From Mycobacterium sp. 1100029.7 (GTDB taxonomy: Bacteria > Actinomycetota > Actinomycetes > Mycobacteriales > Mycobacteriaceae), in contig NZ_LZSC01000028.1 of assembly GCF_001665235.1 (NCBI RefSeq), positions 124,001-188,000 of the forward strand: a stretch of 64,000 nt of DNA, read 5' to 3'. How positions within the stretch are numbered: position 1 is the stretch's first letter; the number at the start of each line of letters is the position of its first letter. Of this stretch, positions 16,796 to 25,784 are shown piece by piece. The notes beneath the pieces are model-generated. The model had not been told where the DNA came from, did no database searches, and saw nothing but the letters and a program-made list of their open reading frames with translations. The position numbers and the translations under genes are program-made.

Positions 16796-17544
16796 ATGTT
16801 CAGCTCCGCGACCGCAACCGCGATGCGCACCGCGCTGGTTTGCACGGTCATCGCGACGGCCAGCGTTTCGCTGGTGTCAGCGTGCGACACCCGGTCCTCG
16901 GTGCGTGCGGCGACGACCCCACCCGCCTCATCCGCCGCACCCACCGCCGCGACCGGCAAAGCTGTGTACGGCGACCCGGAGGCGGCCGCCCAATATTGGG
17001 TGCAGCAGTCCACGGAGGACACCTGTGGGCTGGCTTCGGTGGCCGACAGCGAACGCAACAGGTCGGTGAGGTCACCGGCACCGCCACGACGGAGCAACAG
17101 GTCATCAAGCTGGCCCAGAACACACCCTCGGTGATCCGCGACGGCCCGATATATCTGCCCACCGGCGACCCGGGCCACGACACCGAGAAAGGTGGCATCG
17201 ACGCGGCCGACACCGTCGTGCTGCTCGACCATTACGGCATCAAGTCCCGGATGACCTGGGACAAATACCCCGACGAGGTGACGTTGTCGGCGCTCGAACA
17301 AGACCTCGGCGCTCACCGCAAGGTGATCGCCTGGGTCCATGGGGGAACGATCCTGGATACCAATGACCAGCGCAAGACCGCCGATCATTTGCTCGTCGTC
17401 ACCGGCATCGACACCAACGACGAGACCGTCCATCTCAATGACCCCTACGCCGATCACGGCAACACGAAGGTCAGCATCGACAGATTCATGACCGCGTGGA
17501 AGACCGGGCAGCACACGATCATCGTGACCGCGACCGCCGGCTGA
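16796..17544 (+). pseudogene. C39-like cysteine-peptidase lipoprotein, frameshifted
   Basis: The 5' frame encodes a lipoprotein signal (ALVCTVIATASVSLVSAC), then a C39-type active site, QQSTEDTCGLASVAD. Shortly after, near 17048-17060, the reading changes to a +2 frame that continues VGEVTGTATTEQQVIKLAQN, DHLLVVTGID (catalytic His) and HLNDPYAD (Asp) to a normal C-terminus. The joint contains extra bases (AGCGAACGCAACAG) relative to what a continuous ADVVGEVTG would need. A real frameshift or sequencing error are both possible. If intact, it would be an exported peptidase-like protein. Confidence 0.7.
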
Positions 17545-17595
17545 CCTGTGGATGACTGACGCGACAATCGTCCGGGTCGTGGCACAGTCCGACGC

Positions 17596-18450
17596 ATGTC
17601 GCGCGCCGAACTGTATGCGCTGGACCCCGCGATGCCGGTGCTGCTGCGCCCCGACGGCGCCGTCCAAGTCGGTTGGGACCCCCGCCGGGCCGTGCTGGTC
17701 CGTCCGCCGCGCGGGCTGGCCGCGGCGGCGCTGGCCGCACTGTTGCGCGCGATGCGGTCGCCGCTGCCGATCGCCGAGCTGCAACGCCACGCCGTCGAGC
17801 GCGGGCTGTCCGACACCGGCGACCTGACGCAGCTGGTTGCCCAGCTGGTCAGCGCCGGGGTGATGACCCGCGGCTTCCGGCAGAGCGGCGGTCGGGCGGC
17901 GTCGATCCGGGTGCACGGCCGGGGGCCGCTGTCGGACCTGCTGATGGACTCGCTGAAATGCTCCGGGGCCCGGCTCGCGCACAGCAGCCAGCCGCACGCC
18001 ACGGTTTCGCGCACGGCGGTGGATCTGGTGGTGCTGTCCGACTTCCTGGTCGCGGACCCGCGCATGGTGCGCGATCTGCACGGCCAGGGCGTGCCGCATC
18101 TGGCGGTTCGGGTCCGCGACGGCATCGGGCTGGTGGGACCGTTGGTGATTCCCGGTGTCACCAGCTGCCTGGGCTGCGCCGATCTGCATCGCAGCGACCG
18201 GGACGCGGCGTGGCCCGCGGTCGCGGCCCAGTTGCGCGAGACGGTCGGGGTGGCCGACCGGGCCACCTTGCTGGCGACCGCGGCACTGGGATTGAGCCAG
18301 GTCAATCGCGTGATCGCCGCGGTGCGGGGCACCGATGCGGGGCGCGACGCGATGCCGCCGCAGGCATTGAACTCGACCCTGGAATTCGACCTGCATGCCG
18401 GCGCGATCGTTGCGCGGCAATGGACCCGGCATCCGATGTGCTCGTGCTGA
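17596..18450 (+). CDS. Orphan cyclodehydratase/ThiF-like protein (Rv3196-like)
   Basis: 284 residues. The layout resembles the E1-like (ocin-ThiF) component of azole-peptide synthetases: an N-terminal winged-helix-like leader-recognition part with RPDGAVQVGWDPRRAVLVRP, then a Rossmann-like half, then GVTSCLGCADLHRSDRD. A CLGC pair around residue 195 and a terminal CSC could hold a structural zinc. No YcaO, no leader peptide and no dehydrogenase is adjacent, so RiPP biosynthesis is not implied. It lies between the C39-like remnant and the ABC1 kinase on the same strand. Confidence 0.75.
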   Translation: MSRAELYALDPAMPVLLRPDGAVQVGWDPRRAVLVRPPRGLAAAALAALLRAMRSPLPIAELQRHAVERGLSDTGDLTQLVAQLVSAGVMTRGFRQSGGRAASIRVHGRGPLSDLLMDSLKCSGARLAHSSQPHATVSRTAVDLVVLSDFLVADPRMVRDLHGQGVPHLAVRVRDGIGLVGPLVIPGVTSCLGCADLHRSDRDAAWPAVAAQLRETVGVADRATLLATAALGLSQVNRVIAAVRGTDAGRDAMPPQALNSTLEFDLHAGAIVARQWTRHPMCSC

Positions 18451-18557
18451 TCAGACCGTCGAACACCCGGCGGGCAGCGTGACCATCGGTCGTTTCGGCA
18501 CCGCACTGTTGCCTAGATCAAATCCGGCAGGGCCGCGATGTCATGGATGATGGATGT

Positions 18558-19886
18558 GTGGCAGATATCAAACGGGGCAGGGCGGCACGCAACGCGAAGC
18601 TGGCCACCATTCCGGTCGGCTTTGCTGCGCGGTCCGCACTGGGCTTCGGTAAGCGGCTGACCGGCAAGTCGAAAGACGAAGTCCAGGCCGAATTGCTGGA
18701 GAAAGCCGCCCATCAGCTGTTCACCGTGCTGGGCGAGCTCAAGGGCGGGGCGATGAAGGTCGGACAGGCCCTCTCCGTCCTGGAAGCCGCGATCCCCGAG
18801 GAGTACGGCGAGCCCTACCGCGAGGCGCTGACCAAGCTGCAGAAGGACGCCCCGCCGCTGCCGGCCGACCGGGTGCACCGCGTGCTCGACGCGCAGTTGG
18901 GCACCAAGTGGCGGGACCGGTTCAGCGAATTCAACGACACTCCGGTGGCCTCGGCCAGCATCGGCCAGGTGCACAAAGCGGTGTGGTCCGACGGCCGGGA
19001 AGTGGCCGTCAAGATCCAGTACCCCGGCGCCGACGAGGCCCTGCGCGCGGACCTGAAGACCATGCAGCGCCTCGTCGGGGTGGCCAAGCAGCTCGCGCCC
19101 GGCGCCGACGTCCAGGGTGTGGTCGACGAGTTGATCGAGCGCACCGAGATGGAACTCGACTACCGTCTCGAAGCCGACAACCAGCGCGGCTTCGCCAAGG
19201 CCTACCACGACCACCCGCACTTCGCGGTGCCCCGGGTGGTGGCCAGCGCCCCCAAAGTTGTTGTCCAGGAATGGATCCAGGGCGTACCGATGGCCGAGAT
19301 CATCCGCGAGGGAACTGTCGAGCAACGCGACCTGATCGGCACCCGACTGCTGGAGCTGACCTTCGACGCGCCGCAGCGGCTTGAGATGCTGCATGGCGAC
19401 GCCCACCCGGGGAACTTCATGTTGCTGCCCGACGGTCGGATGGGCGTCATCGACTTCGGTGCCGTCGCACCGCTACCCGGCGGCTTGCCGATCGAGCTGG
19501 GGATGAGCATCCGGTTGGCCCGGGACAAGAACTACGACATGTTGTTGCCGACGATGGAGAAAGCCGGCTTCATCCAGAAGGGCCAACAGGTTTCGGTCCG
19601 CGACATCGACGACATGCTGCGTCAGTACGTCGAGCCCGTCGAGGTCGAGGTCTTCCACTACACCCGCAAGTGGCTGCAGAAAATGTCGACCATCGAGATC
19701 GACCGGTCGATGTCGCAGATCAAGACGGCCCGGCAGATGGACCTGCCGCCCAAGCTGGTGATCCCGATGCGGGTGATCATGTCGGTGTCCGCGATCCTGT
19801 GCCAACTCGACGCCCATGTGCCGACCAAGGCGCTGTCCGAAGAGCTGGTCCCCGGGTTCGCCGAACCCGACAACTCGGCTCGCTAG
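18558..19886 (+). CDS. ABC1/UbiB family atypical kinase (Rv3197-like)
   Basis: 442 residues. The UbiB signature KxGQ is at 67-70 (GGAMKVGQALS). It is followed by ASIGQVH, the lysine strand VAVKIQYPG, HGDAHPGNFML and DFG (GVIDFGAV). UbiB kinases are ATPases with a role in isoprenoid-quinone or lipid handling; the mycobacterial substrate is unknown. The GTG start gives the VADIKRGRAARNAKL N-terminus recalled from Rv3197. An in-frame ATG 15 bases upstream is an alternative. Converges on whiB7 with stops overlapping by three to four bases; linked to macrolide resistance in the WhiB7 context (established for Rv3197). Confidence 0.92.
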   Translation: MADIKRGRAARNAKLATIPVGFAARSALGFGKRLTGKSKDEVQAELLEKAAHQLFTVLGELKGGAMKVGQALSVLEAAIPEEYGEPYREALTKLQKDAPPLPADRVHRVLDAQLGTKWRDRFSEFNDTPVASASIGQVHKAVWSDGREVAVKIQYPGADEALRADLKTMQRLVGVAKQLAPGADVQGVVDELIERTEMELDYRLEADNQRGFAKAYHDHPHFAVPRVVASAPKVVVQEWIQGVPMAEIIREGTVEQRDLIGTRLLELTFDAPQRLEMLHGDAHPGNFMLLPDGRMGVIDFGAVAPLPGGLPIELGMSIRLARDKNYDMLLPTMEKAGFIQKGQQVSVRDIDDMLRQYVEPVEVEVFHYTRKWLQKMSTIEIDRSMSQIKTARQMDLPPKLVIPMRVIMSVSAILCQLDAHVPTKALSEELVPGFAEPDNSAR

Positions 19887-20152
19887 GCCGCGACCGCGTC
19901 TTTGCGGGGACGTCCGCGGGGTCGTTTGTAGCTGACGACCGAGCCGCGTTCGAAGATCTCACCGCCCCACACCCCCCAGGGTTCGGCACGGTCCAACGCC
20001 GCCGTCAGGCATTGCCGCCGGACCGGGCAGTCGGCGCAGAGCGTCTTGGCACGCTCCAGGTCGGCCGGGGTCTCGGCGAACCAAAGATCGGGATCGCCGG
20101 CGTGGCATGGCAACACCGGCTGCGGCTGTCTGGGGACTGTCGGTGCCGACAT
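19883..20152 (-). CDS. whiB7: WhiB7 Fe-S transcriptional activator
   Basis: 89 residues. Four [4Fe-4S] ligands at Cys16, Cys39, Cys42 and Cys48, the WhiB turn GVWGG (60-64), and the C-terminal AT-hook RGRPRK (79-84) that is diagnostic of WhiB7. WhiB7 binds the primary sigma factor region 4 and activates intrinsic antibiotic-resistance genes at promoters with an AT-rich patch upstream of -35. The gene has a leader of about 350 bases containing a uORF, hairpin and terminator described separately, consistent with ribosome-stalling induction. Confidence 0.96.
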   Translation of the reverse strand: MSAPTVPRQPQPVLPCHAGDPDLWFAETPADLERAKTLCADCPVRRQCLTAALDRAEPWGVWGGEIFERGSVVSYKRPRGRPRKDAVAA

Positions 20153-20230
20153 GTCCTGCTCACCTGCTTCCTGGTTGGGTGTTCCTTCTCGGTGATCCGG
20201 ACCAGGTTGCGGGCTTGAAAGATTTCAGTC

Positions 20231-20276
20231 CCAAAAACTATGGCCACGGATCCTGGTGACTTCGGGTCCGTGGCCA
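20231..20276 (-). terminator. Attenuator terminator in the whiB7 leader
   Basis: Perfect 10-bp stem TGGCCACGGA/TCCGTGGCCA with a 16-base loop, followed on the minus strand by TAGTTTTT. It lies between the uORF and the whiB7 start, so it must be read through for whiB7 expression. Confidence 0.85.
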
Positions 20277-20289
20277 TTCGGTGGCGGTT

Positions 20290-20306
20290 TACGTAGCGCC
20301 TACGTA
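20290..20306 (-). promoter_or_regulatory. whiB7 leader hairpin at the uORF stop
   Basis: TACGTAG-N3-CTACGTA is a perfect 7-bp hairpin that contains the uORF stop codon, immediately upstream of the attenuator. Ribosome position at the uORF end should decide whether this hairpin, or a competing pairing with the terminator, forms. Confidence 0.55.
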
Positions 20307-20446
20307 TGTCTCCGCTGCACGGACGCGTCAGTCGCGGCGGCGCGATGCTTAGCACCGGCCGCCGGTACGGCGGCGTGGGCGGCGTGGGAGGTTCCCGCGG
20401 TCGGCACCGCGCCGGCCACGCGTACCTCGAACGTGTCGTTGATCAT
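20300..20446 (-). CDS. whiB7 leader peptide (uORF)
   Basis: 48-residue upstream frame beginning MINDTFEVRVAGAVPTAG and ending QRRHT. A very strong GAGGAGGTGG site lies 6 bases before its ATG. Composition is Ala/Thr/His-rich with no domain. Position in the leader and the hairpin over its stop codon match the known arrangement in other mycobacteria, where translation of the uORF senses ribosome inhibition and controls read-through into whiB7. Confidence 0.75.
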   Translation of the reverse strand: MINDTFEVRVAGAVPTAGTSHAAHAAVPAAGAKHRAAATDASVQRRHT

Positions 20447-20505
20447 CGCGGCCACCTCCTCTTGCCGATGTGCCGACGATGTGCCGGCAGCGGAATGCGT
20501 TATCG

Positions 20506-20545
20506 AGAGTAGATGGTAGCCCATCGAATCGACAACCGATTTTCT
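20506..20545 (-). promoter_or_regulatory. whiB7 autoregulated promoter
   Basis: On the minus strand: an AT-rich patch AGAAAAT, then -35 TTGTCG, an 18-base spacer and -10 TACTCT. The AT patch immediately upstream of -35 is the hallmark bound by the WhiB7 AT-hook, consistent with autoactivation. It lies about 60 bases upstream of the uORF. Confidence 0.6.
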
Positions 20546-20582
20546 GACCAGCGCGTTTGGTTGCCGAACCGCGTCGTCGACG

Positions 20583-22703
20583 TCAGGAGCGGGCGCGCAC
20601 CAGCTCCAAAACGTCGTCGCCGTACTGCTCGAGCTTGCGGGCGCCGATGCCCGGGATCGCGATCAGCGCCGCGGCGTCGGCGGGCAGTAATTCGGCGATC
20701 GCGATCAACGTGTTGTCGGTGAAGACGACGTAGGCGGGCACCTTCTGCTCTTTGGCGACGTCGAGCCGCCATTCCTTGAGCCGCAGCAACAGCTCCTCGT
20801 CGATGTCGGCGCTGCAGGTCTCACAGCGTCGCAGCATGACGGCCGCCGGGGTGGTCAGGTTGTTGTTGCAGATCCGGCAGCGCGTCGGGCCTTGCTTACG
20901 CCGGGATTTGCCCGGCGCCGAGTCGGCACGCGCCTGCGGCGCAATGCCGTTGAGAAAACGCGACGGTTTGCGGCTCTGCCGACCGCCCGGACTGCGCGAC
21001 AACGCCCAGCTGAGCGCCAGATGTATTCGGGCCCTGGTGATTCCGACGTAGAGCAGGCGACGCTCTTCTTCGACGGGCTCGCTTTCGGGTCCGTGGGCCA
21101 GGGCATGGGAGATGGGCAGGGTGCCATCGGCCAACCCGACGAGAAACACCGCATCCCACTCCAGCCCCTTGGCGGCGTGCAGCGACGCCAGGGTGACGCC
21201 CTGAACGACCGGTGGGTGCCGTGCGTCGGCCCGGATTCGCAGCTCGGCCACCAAAGCCGGCAGTTCCAGCTGCGGCCGCTGCGCCACCTCGTCGTCGACC
21301 AGCTCGGCCAGGGCGGTCAGCGCTTCCCAGCGCTCCCGCGCCCGGGTGCCGACCGGCTCCTCGGCCGTCAGCCCGAGCGGCTCCAGGACCCCGCGGACCA
21401 CGTCGGGCAGCGGCCTTTCCAGCGGCTCGCCAGCCCAGCGCTCGGCGGCGCGGCGCAGGGCCACCATCGCCTGCTTGATCTCCTGGCGGTTGAAGAATCC
21501 TTCGCCGCCGCGCACCTGGTAGGCGATGTTCGCCTCGGTCAGCGCCTCTTCGTAGATCTCGGACTGTGCGTTGACGCGGTAGAGCACCGCGATCTCCGAC
21601 GGCGCCGTGCCCGATTCGATCAGCCCGCCGATTGCCTTGGCGACCGCGGCGGCCTCCGCTGTTTCGTCGGGATGCTCGTGAAACGTCGGGGCCGGCCCGG
21701 AAGCGCGCTGACCGGACAGTTGCAGCTTGCTGCCCGCCACGCGACCGCGTGCCGCGGCGATCACCTGGTTGGCCAGCGATACGACCTGCGGCGTGGAGCG
21801 GTAGTCACGCTCCAGGCGCACCACCGTGGCGTCCGGGAACTGCCGGGAGAAGTCGAGCAGGAACCGCGGCGAGGCGCCGGTGAACGAGTAGATGGTCTGG
21901 TTGGCGTCGCCGACGACGGTGAGGTCGTCACGGTCGCCCAGCCACGCCGACAGCACCCGCTGCTGCAGCGGCGTGACGTCCTGGTACTCGTCGACGACGA
22001 AGCACCGGTAGCGGTCGCGGAACTCCTCGGCCACCGCGGCGTCGTTCTCGATCGCGGCCGCGGTGTGCAGCAACAGGTCGTCGAAGTCGAGCAGCGTCAC
22101 CGATTCGTCGCGGGCCTTGAGCGCCTCGTAGGCGGCGTAGACGTCGGCGACTTTCTTGGCGTCCAGCGGAATGTCGCGCCCGGCCGCCGCGACCGCGCCC
22201 GCATACCCCTCGGGACTGATCAGCGACGCTTTGGCCCACTCGATCTCGCCGGCCAGGTCCCGCACGTCGTCGGTGCTGGTGTTCAGCCTGATGCGGCTGG
22301 CGGCCCGGGCCACGACGGCGAACTTGGTGTCCAGCAGCTGCCAGCCGGTGTCGCCGACCACCCGCGGCCAGAAATACCGCAGCTGACGCAGGGCGGCCGA
22401 GTGGAAGGTCAAGGCCTGCACCGCCGCCACGCTCGCCCCGGTCTGCGCGGCGGCGTCCAGCGTCCGCAGCCGGGAGCGCATCTCCCCCGCCGCACGCTGG
22501 GTGAACGTGACCGCGAGCACCTGCCCGGCGGCGACGTGTCCACTCGCCACCAGCTGGGCGATGCGGTGCGTGATGGTGCGAGTCTTGCCTGTTCCGGCAC
22601 CCGCAAGTACACACACTGGGCCGCGCGGTGCGAGCACGGCCTCGCGCTGTTCGTCGTCCAGCCCGGCGGTCAATGGGTCGGCGACCATCGGCATGCCGTC
22701 CAT
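20583..22703 (-). CDS. uvrD2: ATP-dependent DNA helicase UvrD2
   Basis: About 706 residues of superfamily 1A helicase. Walker A GAGTGKT at 35-41, [11 protein letters not shown] (motif II), [15 protein letters not shown] (motif III), a late [12 protein letters not shown] motif and YVGITRAR. The C-terminus has the UvrD2-specific four-cysteine module (CRICNNN and CETCSAD) and an HRDC domain. Unwinds DNA 3' to 5' and is essential in M. tuberculosis. The start is uncertain among TTG 22724, ATG 22703, 22694 and 22688; the Rv3198c-like N-terminus aligns to the later ones. Divergent from mycoredoxin. Confidence 0.95.
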   Translation of the reverse strand: MDGMPMVADPLTAGLDDEQREAVLAPRGPVCVLAGAGTGKTRTITHRIAQLVASGHVAAGQVLAVTFTQRAAGEMRSRLRTLDAAAQTGASVAAVQALTFHSAALRQLRYFWPRVVGDTGWQLLDTKFAVVARAASRIRLNTSTDDVRDLAGEIEWAKASLISPEGYAGAVAAAGRDIPLDAKKVADVYAAYEALKARDESVTLLDFDDLLLHTAAAIENDAAVAEEFRDRYRCFVVDEYQDVTPLQQRVLSAWLGDRDDLTVVGDANQTIYSFTGASPRFLLDFSRQFPDATVVRLERDYRSTPQVVSLANQVIAAARGRVAGSKLQLSGQRASGPAPTFHEHPDETAEAAAVAKAIGGLIESGTAPSEIAVLYRVNAQSEIYEEALTEANIAYQVRGGEGFFNRQEIKQAMVALRRAAERWAGEPLERPLPDVVRGVLEPLGLTAEEPVGTRARERWEALTALAELVDDEVAQRPQLELPALVAELRIRADARHPPVVQGVTLASLHAAKGLEWDAVFLVGLADGTLPISHALAHGPESEPVEEERRLLYVGITRARIHLALSWALSRSPGGRQSRKPSRFLNGIAPQARADSAPGKSRRKQGPTRCRICNNNLTTPAAVMLRRCETCSADIDEELLLRLKEWRLDVAKEQKVPAYVVFTDNTLIAIAELLPADAAALIAIPGIGARKLEQYGDDVLELVRARS

Positions 22704-22798
22704 CTTGTCAGCGGTGGCCGACAAACCGGGCGTTTCGCCACGCCCAACCTGACGACCCGAGCGCGGAACGCATTGTCGCCGGGCTACGTTATCGAGTT

Positions 22799-23053
22799 AT
22801 GAGCAATGCTCCGATCACCGTTTACTCGACGTCCTGGTGTGGCTATTGCCACCGCCTCATGACCGTGCTCAAGTCCAACGGAATCCCTTACGAAACGGTC
22901 GACATCGAACACGATTCGGCTGCCGCGGAATTCGTCGGTTCGGTCAACGGGGGCAACCGGACGGTTCCGACGGTCAAGTTTGCCGACGGGTCGACGCTGA
23001 CCAACCCGAGTGCCGCCGAGGTGAAAGCAAAGCTGGCCGAAGTCGGCGGCTGA
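22799..23053 (+). CDS. mrx1: Mycoredoxin 1
   Basis: 84-residue glutaredoxin fold. The redox pair is Cys14-Cys17 in STSWCGYCHRL, with NRTVPTVKFADGS (cis-Pro) near residue 61. It reduces mycothiol mixed disulfides in the cytoplasm, the actinobacterial counterpart of glutaredoxin. Matches Rv3198A in position, divergent from uvrD2. Confidence 0.95.
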   Translation: MSNAPITVYSTSWCGYCHRLMTVLKSNGIPYETVDIEHDSAAAEFVGSVNGGNRTVPTVKFADGSTLTNPSAAEVKAKLAEVGG

Positions 23054-23059
23054 CGGACC

Positions 23060-23695
23060 ATGGCGTCGGATGCGCGGACCTCAGCGGCCGTCGCTTGCTG
23101 CGCAGCGCTGCTGATAGCGGGTTGCTCGCATCCGAGCACGCCGGCCCAACCGCATAGCGCCGTCACGCATGTCGACGACATGATCGTGGGCCTCGACGAC
23201 GTCCGTCGCATTGCCAAAGCCGACGACCTCAAGCCGCACGCGGAGGCGGATCTGCACAAACCGGCGCCGTCGGACGTCAGCGCACCGGGGCCCTGCCGCG
23301 CGGTGGGGCACAACGAGATGACCTTCGGCGGCAACTGGACCGAGTTTCGCAGCGCGGGCTATCACGGGGTCACCGACGACATCCAGCCACTGGGCCGGGC
23401 CATGATCAACGGCGTCACCCAAGCGGCGGCACGGTATGCGAATGCCGACGCGGCGCAGGCGGCCTTCCATCAGCTGGCGTCGTCGCTGCAGGCGTGCTCG
23501 GATCTGCACGATCCGAACTATGGTTTCGCACTGGACAAACCGGATCCGTCGACGTTGCGGATCAGCGCTGAGCAGTGGAGCCATCTGTACCGCGTCAAGT
23601 CCGCGGTGCTGGTCTCCGTCGGCGTGATCGGTCTTGATTCGGCGGATCGGATCGCCGACTCGGTGCTGCGGATCGTGACCGATCGCGTCGGTTAG
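23060..23695 (+). CDS. PknH-sensor-like lipoprotein
   Basis: 211 residues. Lipobox LLIAGC with modified Cys22 places it on the outer face of the membrane. The mature part resembles the PknH-like extracellular sensor domain (PF14032): GPCRAVGHNEMTFGGNWTEF, YANADAAQAAFHQLASSLQACSD and HLYRVKSAVLVSVGVIG, with the usual Cys pair. It starts 6 bases after the mycoredoxin stop. I do not recall a gene at this position in M. tuberculosis, so it looks lineage-specific. Confidence 0.85.
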   Translation: MASDARTSAAVACCAALLIAGCSHPSTPAQPHSAVTHVDDMIVGLDDVRRIAKADDLKPHAEADLHKPAPSDVSAPGPCRAVGHNEMTFGGNWTEFRSAGYHGVTDDIQPLGRAMINGVTQAAARYANADAAQAAFHQLASSLQACSDLHDPNYGFALDKPDPSTLRISAEQWSHLYRVKSAVLVSVGVIGLDSADRIADSVLRIVTDRVG

Positions 23696-23699
23696 CGCA

Positions 23700-24629
23700 T
23701 CAGTCTAGGGCAGCCCAGGATTCGATGATTACCCGCGCAATCGAAATCGACCCGGGCAGAAGCAGTTTCGACTCCGATGAACTACCCCAGTCACCGGCCG
23801 CCAACGCGGCGCGCACCTCGTCGCGGGTGAACCAGGCCGCCTCGGCGATCTCGCCGTCGTTGAACGCGAATTCCTCGGCGGGATCGCCCAGCGCGTGGAA
23901 GCCGACCATCAGCGAACGCGGGAACGGCCACGGCTGGCTGCCCAGGTAGCGGACGTCGCGTACGGTCAGGCCGATCTCCTCGCGGATCTCGCGGACCACG
24001 CACACTTCGAAAGACTCACCGGCTTCGACGAATCCGGCCAACAGCGAGAACATCCGCTCGGGCCACACCGCCTGACGGGCCAGTACCGCCCGGTCACCGC
24101 CGTCGTGTACCAGGCAGATGACCGCCGGATCGATGCGCGGGAACTCCTCGTGCCCCGTGACCGGGTTGACACGCGACCAGCCCGCCCGTGACGGCTTGGT
24201 CGGCGCGCCGTCTATCGCGCTAAACCGTGCTCGCTCATGCCAATTCAGCAGTGCGACGGCCGACGACACCAGCTGGCTGCTGGTGTCGTCGAAGATCGGG
24301 CCGAGGCTGCGCAGGTTCACGACTTCGGTTTTCGCGTTCGGATCCTCGGGCGCTTCCAGTGCCCCCCGGATTGCCCAGACGTGCTGGCCGTTCTCGATGC
24401 GGCCGAGGAATACCGCGTCGGTGGGCGGTGTGTCACCCAGTCCGGCCGCGCTGCCGAGCACCACCCGGCCCTCGGACACCAGCACCTGGTTGCGCGAATC
24501 CACCCGCAGCAGTGCAGCATCCGGCCATCCGGCGGTGGCCGCGTCGACATCGGTGCGCAACTGGTCGGCCCGGTCGGCGCCGACGCGCGACAGCAGCGGA
24601 ACGCTCTGCAGTTGAAAATCCACGCTCAA
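23700..24629 (-). CDS. nudC: NADH pyrophosphatase NudC (Nudix)
   Basis: 309 residues. The Nudix box is GFVEAGESFEVCVVREIREE followed by IG (GX5EX7REXXEEXG). Downstream, SQPWPFPRSLM is the NudC-specific SQPWPFPxS loop that gives NADH preference. It also hydrolyses AMP from NAD and can de-cap NAD-RNA. No four-Cys zinc ribbon is visible, as in other mycobacterial NudC. The TTG start overlaps the K+ channel gene's stop (TTGA). Matches Rv3199c. Confidence 0.93.
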   Translation of the reverse strand: MSVDFQLQSVPLLSRVGADRADQLRTDVDAATAGWPDAALLRVDSRNQVLVSEGRVVLGSAAGLGDTPPTDAVFLGRIENGQHVWAIRGALEAPEDPNAKTEVVNLRSLGPIFDDTSSQLVSSAVALLNWHERARFSAIDGAPTKPSRAGWSRVNPVTGHEEFPRIDPAVICLVHDGGDRAVLARQAVWPERMFSLLAGFVEAGESFEVCVVREIREEIGLTVRDVRYLGSQPWPFPRSLMVGFHALGDPAEEFAFNDGEIAEAAWFTRDEVRAALAAGDWGSSSESKLLLPGSISIARVIIESWAALD

Positions 24630-25696
24630 TGCCCCGTGTTGCGGATGTAGAGCAGCCGGTCGGTCGCCTCGATGGCGTCCACTTCGGGCGCGCCGATGCG
24701 CAGCAGGTGGCCGTCGCGCACCACGCCGAGCACGATGTCGCGCAGATGCCGTGGCGATCCGCCGACCTCGCTCTGCTCGACTTCGCGTTCGGCGATGGCC
24801 AGTCCGGCGTCCGGGGTCAGCAGATCCTCGATCATCTCCACGACGCTGGGCGTGGTCGTCGCCAGGCCCAGCAGCCGCCCGGCGGTCTCCGAGGAGACCA
24901 CCACCGAGTCCGCGCCGGATTGCTGCAGCAGGTGCGAGTTCTCGGATTCGCGGATCGCGGCCACGATCTTGGCTTTCGGCGCCATCTCGCGGGCGGTCAG
25001 CGTCACCAGTACGGCGGTGTCGTCGCGGTTGGTGGCAACGATGATCGACGACGCGTGCTGCGCACCGGCCAGCCGCAGTACGTCGGATTTGGTGGCATCC
25101 CCGTGCACGGTGACCAGCCCGGCCGCCGCGGCGCTTTCCAGCGCGCCACGATCGGTGTCGACGACCACGATCTCGCCTTGCGCGGCTTCATCGCTGACTC
25201 GCGCGGCAACGGCCCGTTTCCCCTTGGTGCCGTATCCGATCACGAGGGTGTGGTTACGCACTCTGTTCCTCCAACGCTGAATCTTCCACGCCTGCCGGGA
25301 CCGCTCGGATAAGACATCGAGCGTCGTGCCGACCAGCACGATCAAGAACGCAAGCCGCAGCGGCGTGAAAACCACGGTGTTGACCAGCCGTGCGGCTTCG
25401 GTATACGGCGTGATGTCGCCGTAGCCGGTCGTCGACAGCGACACGGCCGAGAAGTAAAGGCAGTCCAGGAAGGTCAGTTGGGCGCCACGCACGTCGCGAT
25501 AGCCACCGCGATCCAGGTAGACCACGATCGCGGCGCCGATCAGGACCAGCAGCGCGATGAGCAGCCTGCGGGTGATGACCCGGAACGGGCTGCCGGGGTT
25601 TTCGGGAATGCGCAGCACGCCGACCAGCAAGTGACCGGGCTGAGCGGTCAGCCTCTCGTCGAGGCCTCGCAGTCGTCGCAACCTACCGTCGGGCAC
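24626..25696 (-). CDS. Two-pore-domain-like K+ channel with TrkA-N/RCK domain
   Basis: 356 residues. One or two TM helices flank a pore with TTGYGD (89-94), the potassium selectivity filter. A cytoplasmic RCK/TrkA-N Rossmann domain follows (LVIGYGTKGKRAVA, VVVDTDRGALE), then a TrkA-C-like tail. Predicted ligand-gated K+ channel in the plasma membrane. Matches Rv3200c. Cotranscribed with nudC by overlap. Confidence 0.92.
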   Translation of the reverse strand: MPDGRLRRLRGLDERLTAQPGHLLVGVLRIPENPGSPFRVITRRLLIALLVLIGAAIVVYLDRGGYRDVRGAQLTFLDCLYFSAVSLSTTGYGDITPYTEAARLVNTVVFTPLRLAFLIVLVGTTLDVLSERSRQAWKIQRWRNRVRNHTLVIGYGTKGKRAVAARVSDEAAQGEIVVVDTDRGALESAAAAGLVTVHGDATKSDVLRLAGAQHASSIIVATNRDDTAVLVTLTAREMAPKAKIVAAIRESENSHLLQQSGADSVVVSSETAGRLLGLATTTPSVVEMIEDLLTPDAGLAIAEREVEQSEVGGSPRHLRDIVLGVVRDGHLLRIGAPEVDAIEATDRLLYIRNTGH

Positions 25697-25784
25697 AGCG
25701 GCCCGTCATCTCCGAAGCACCACCGGTTGCCGCACGCACGACTCAAATGTAACCACGATCGCCGGTCGCAGACACTGGATCGCC

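Noticed and set aside
17596-18450. RiPP biosynthetic cluster
   Set aside because: No YcaO, dehydrogenase, precursor peptide or transporter next to the ThiF-like gene.
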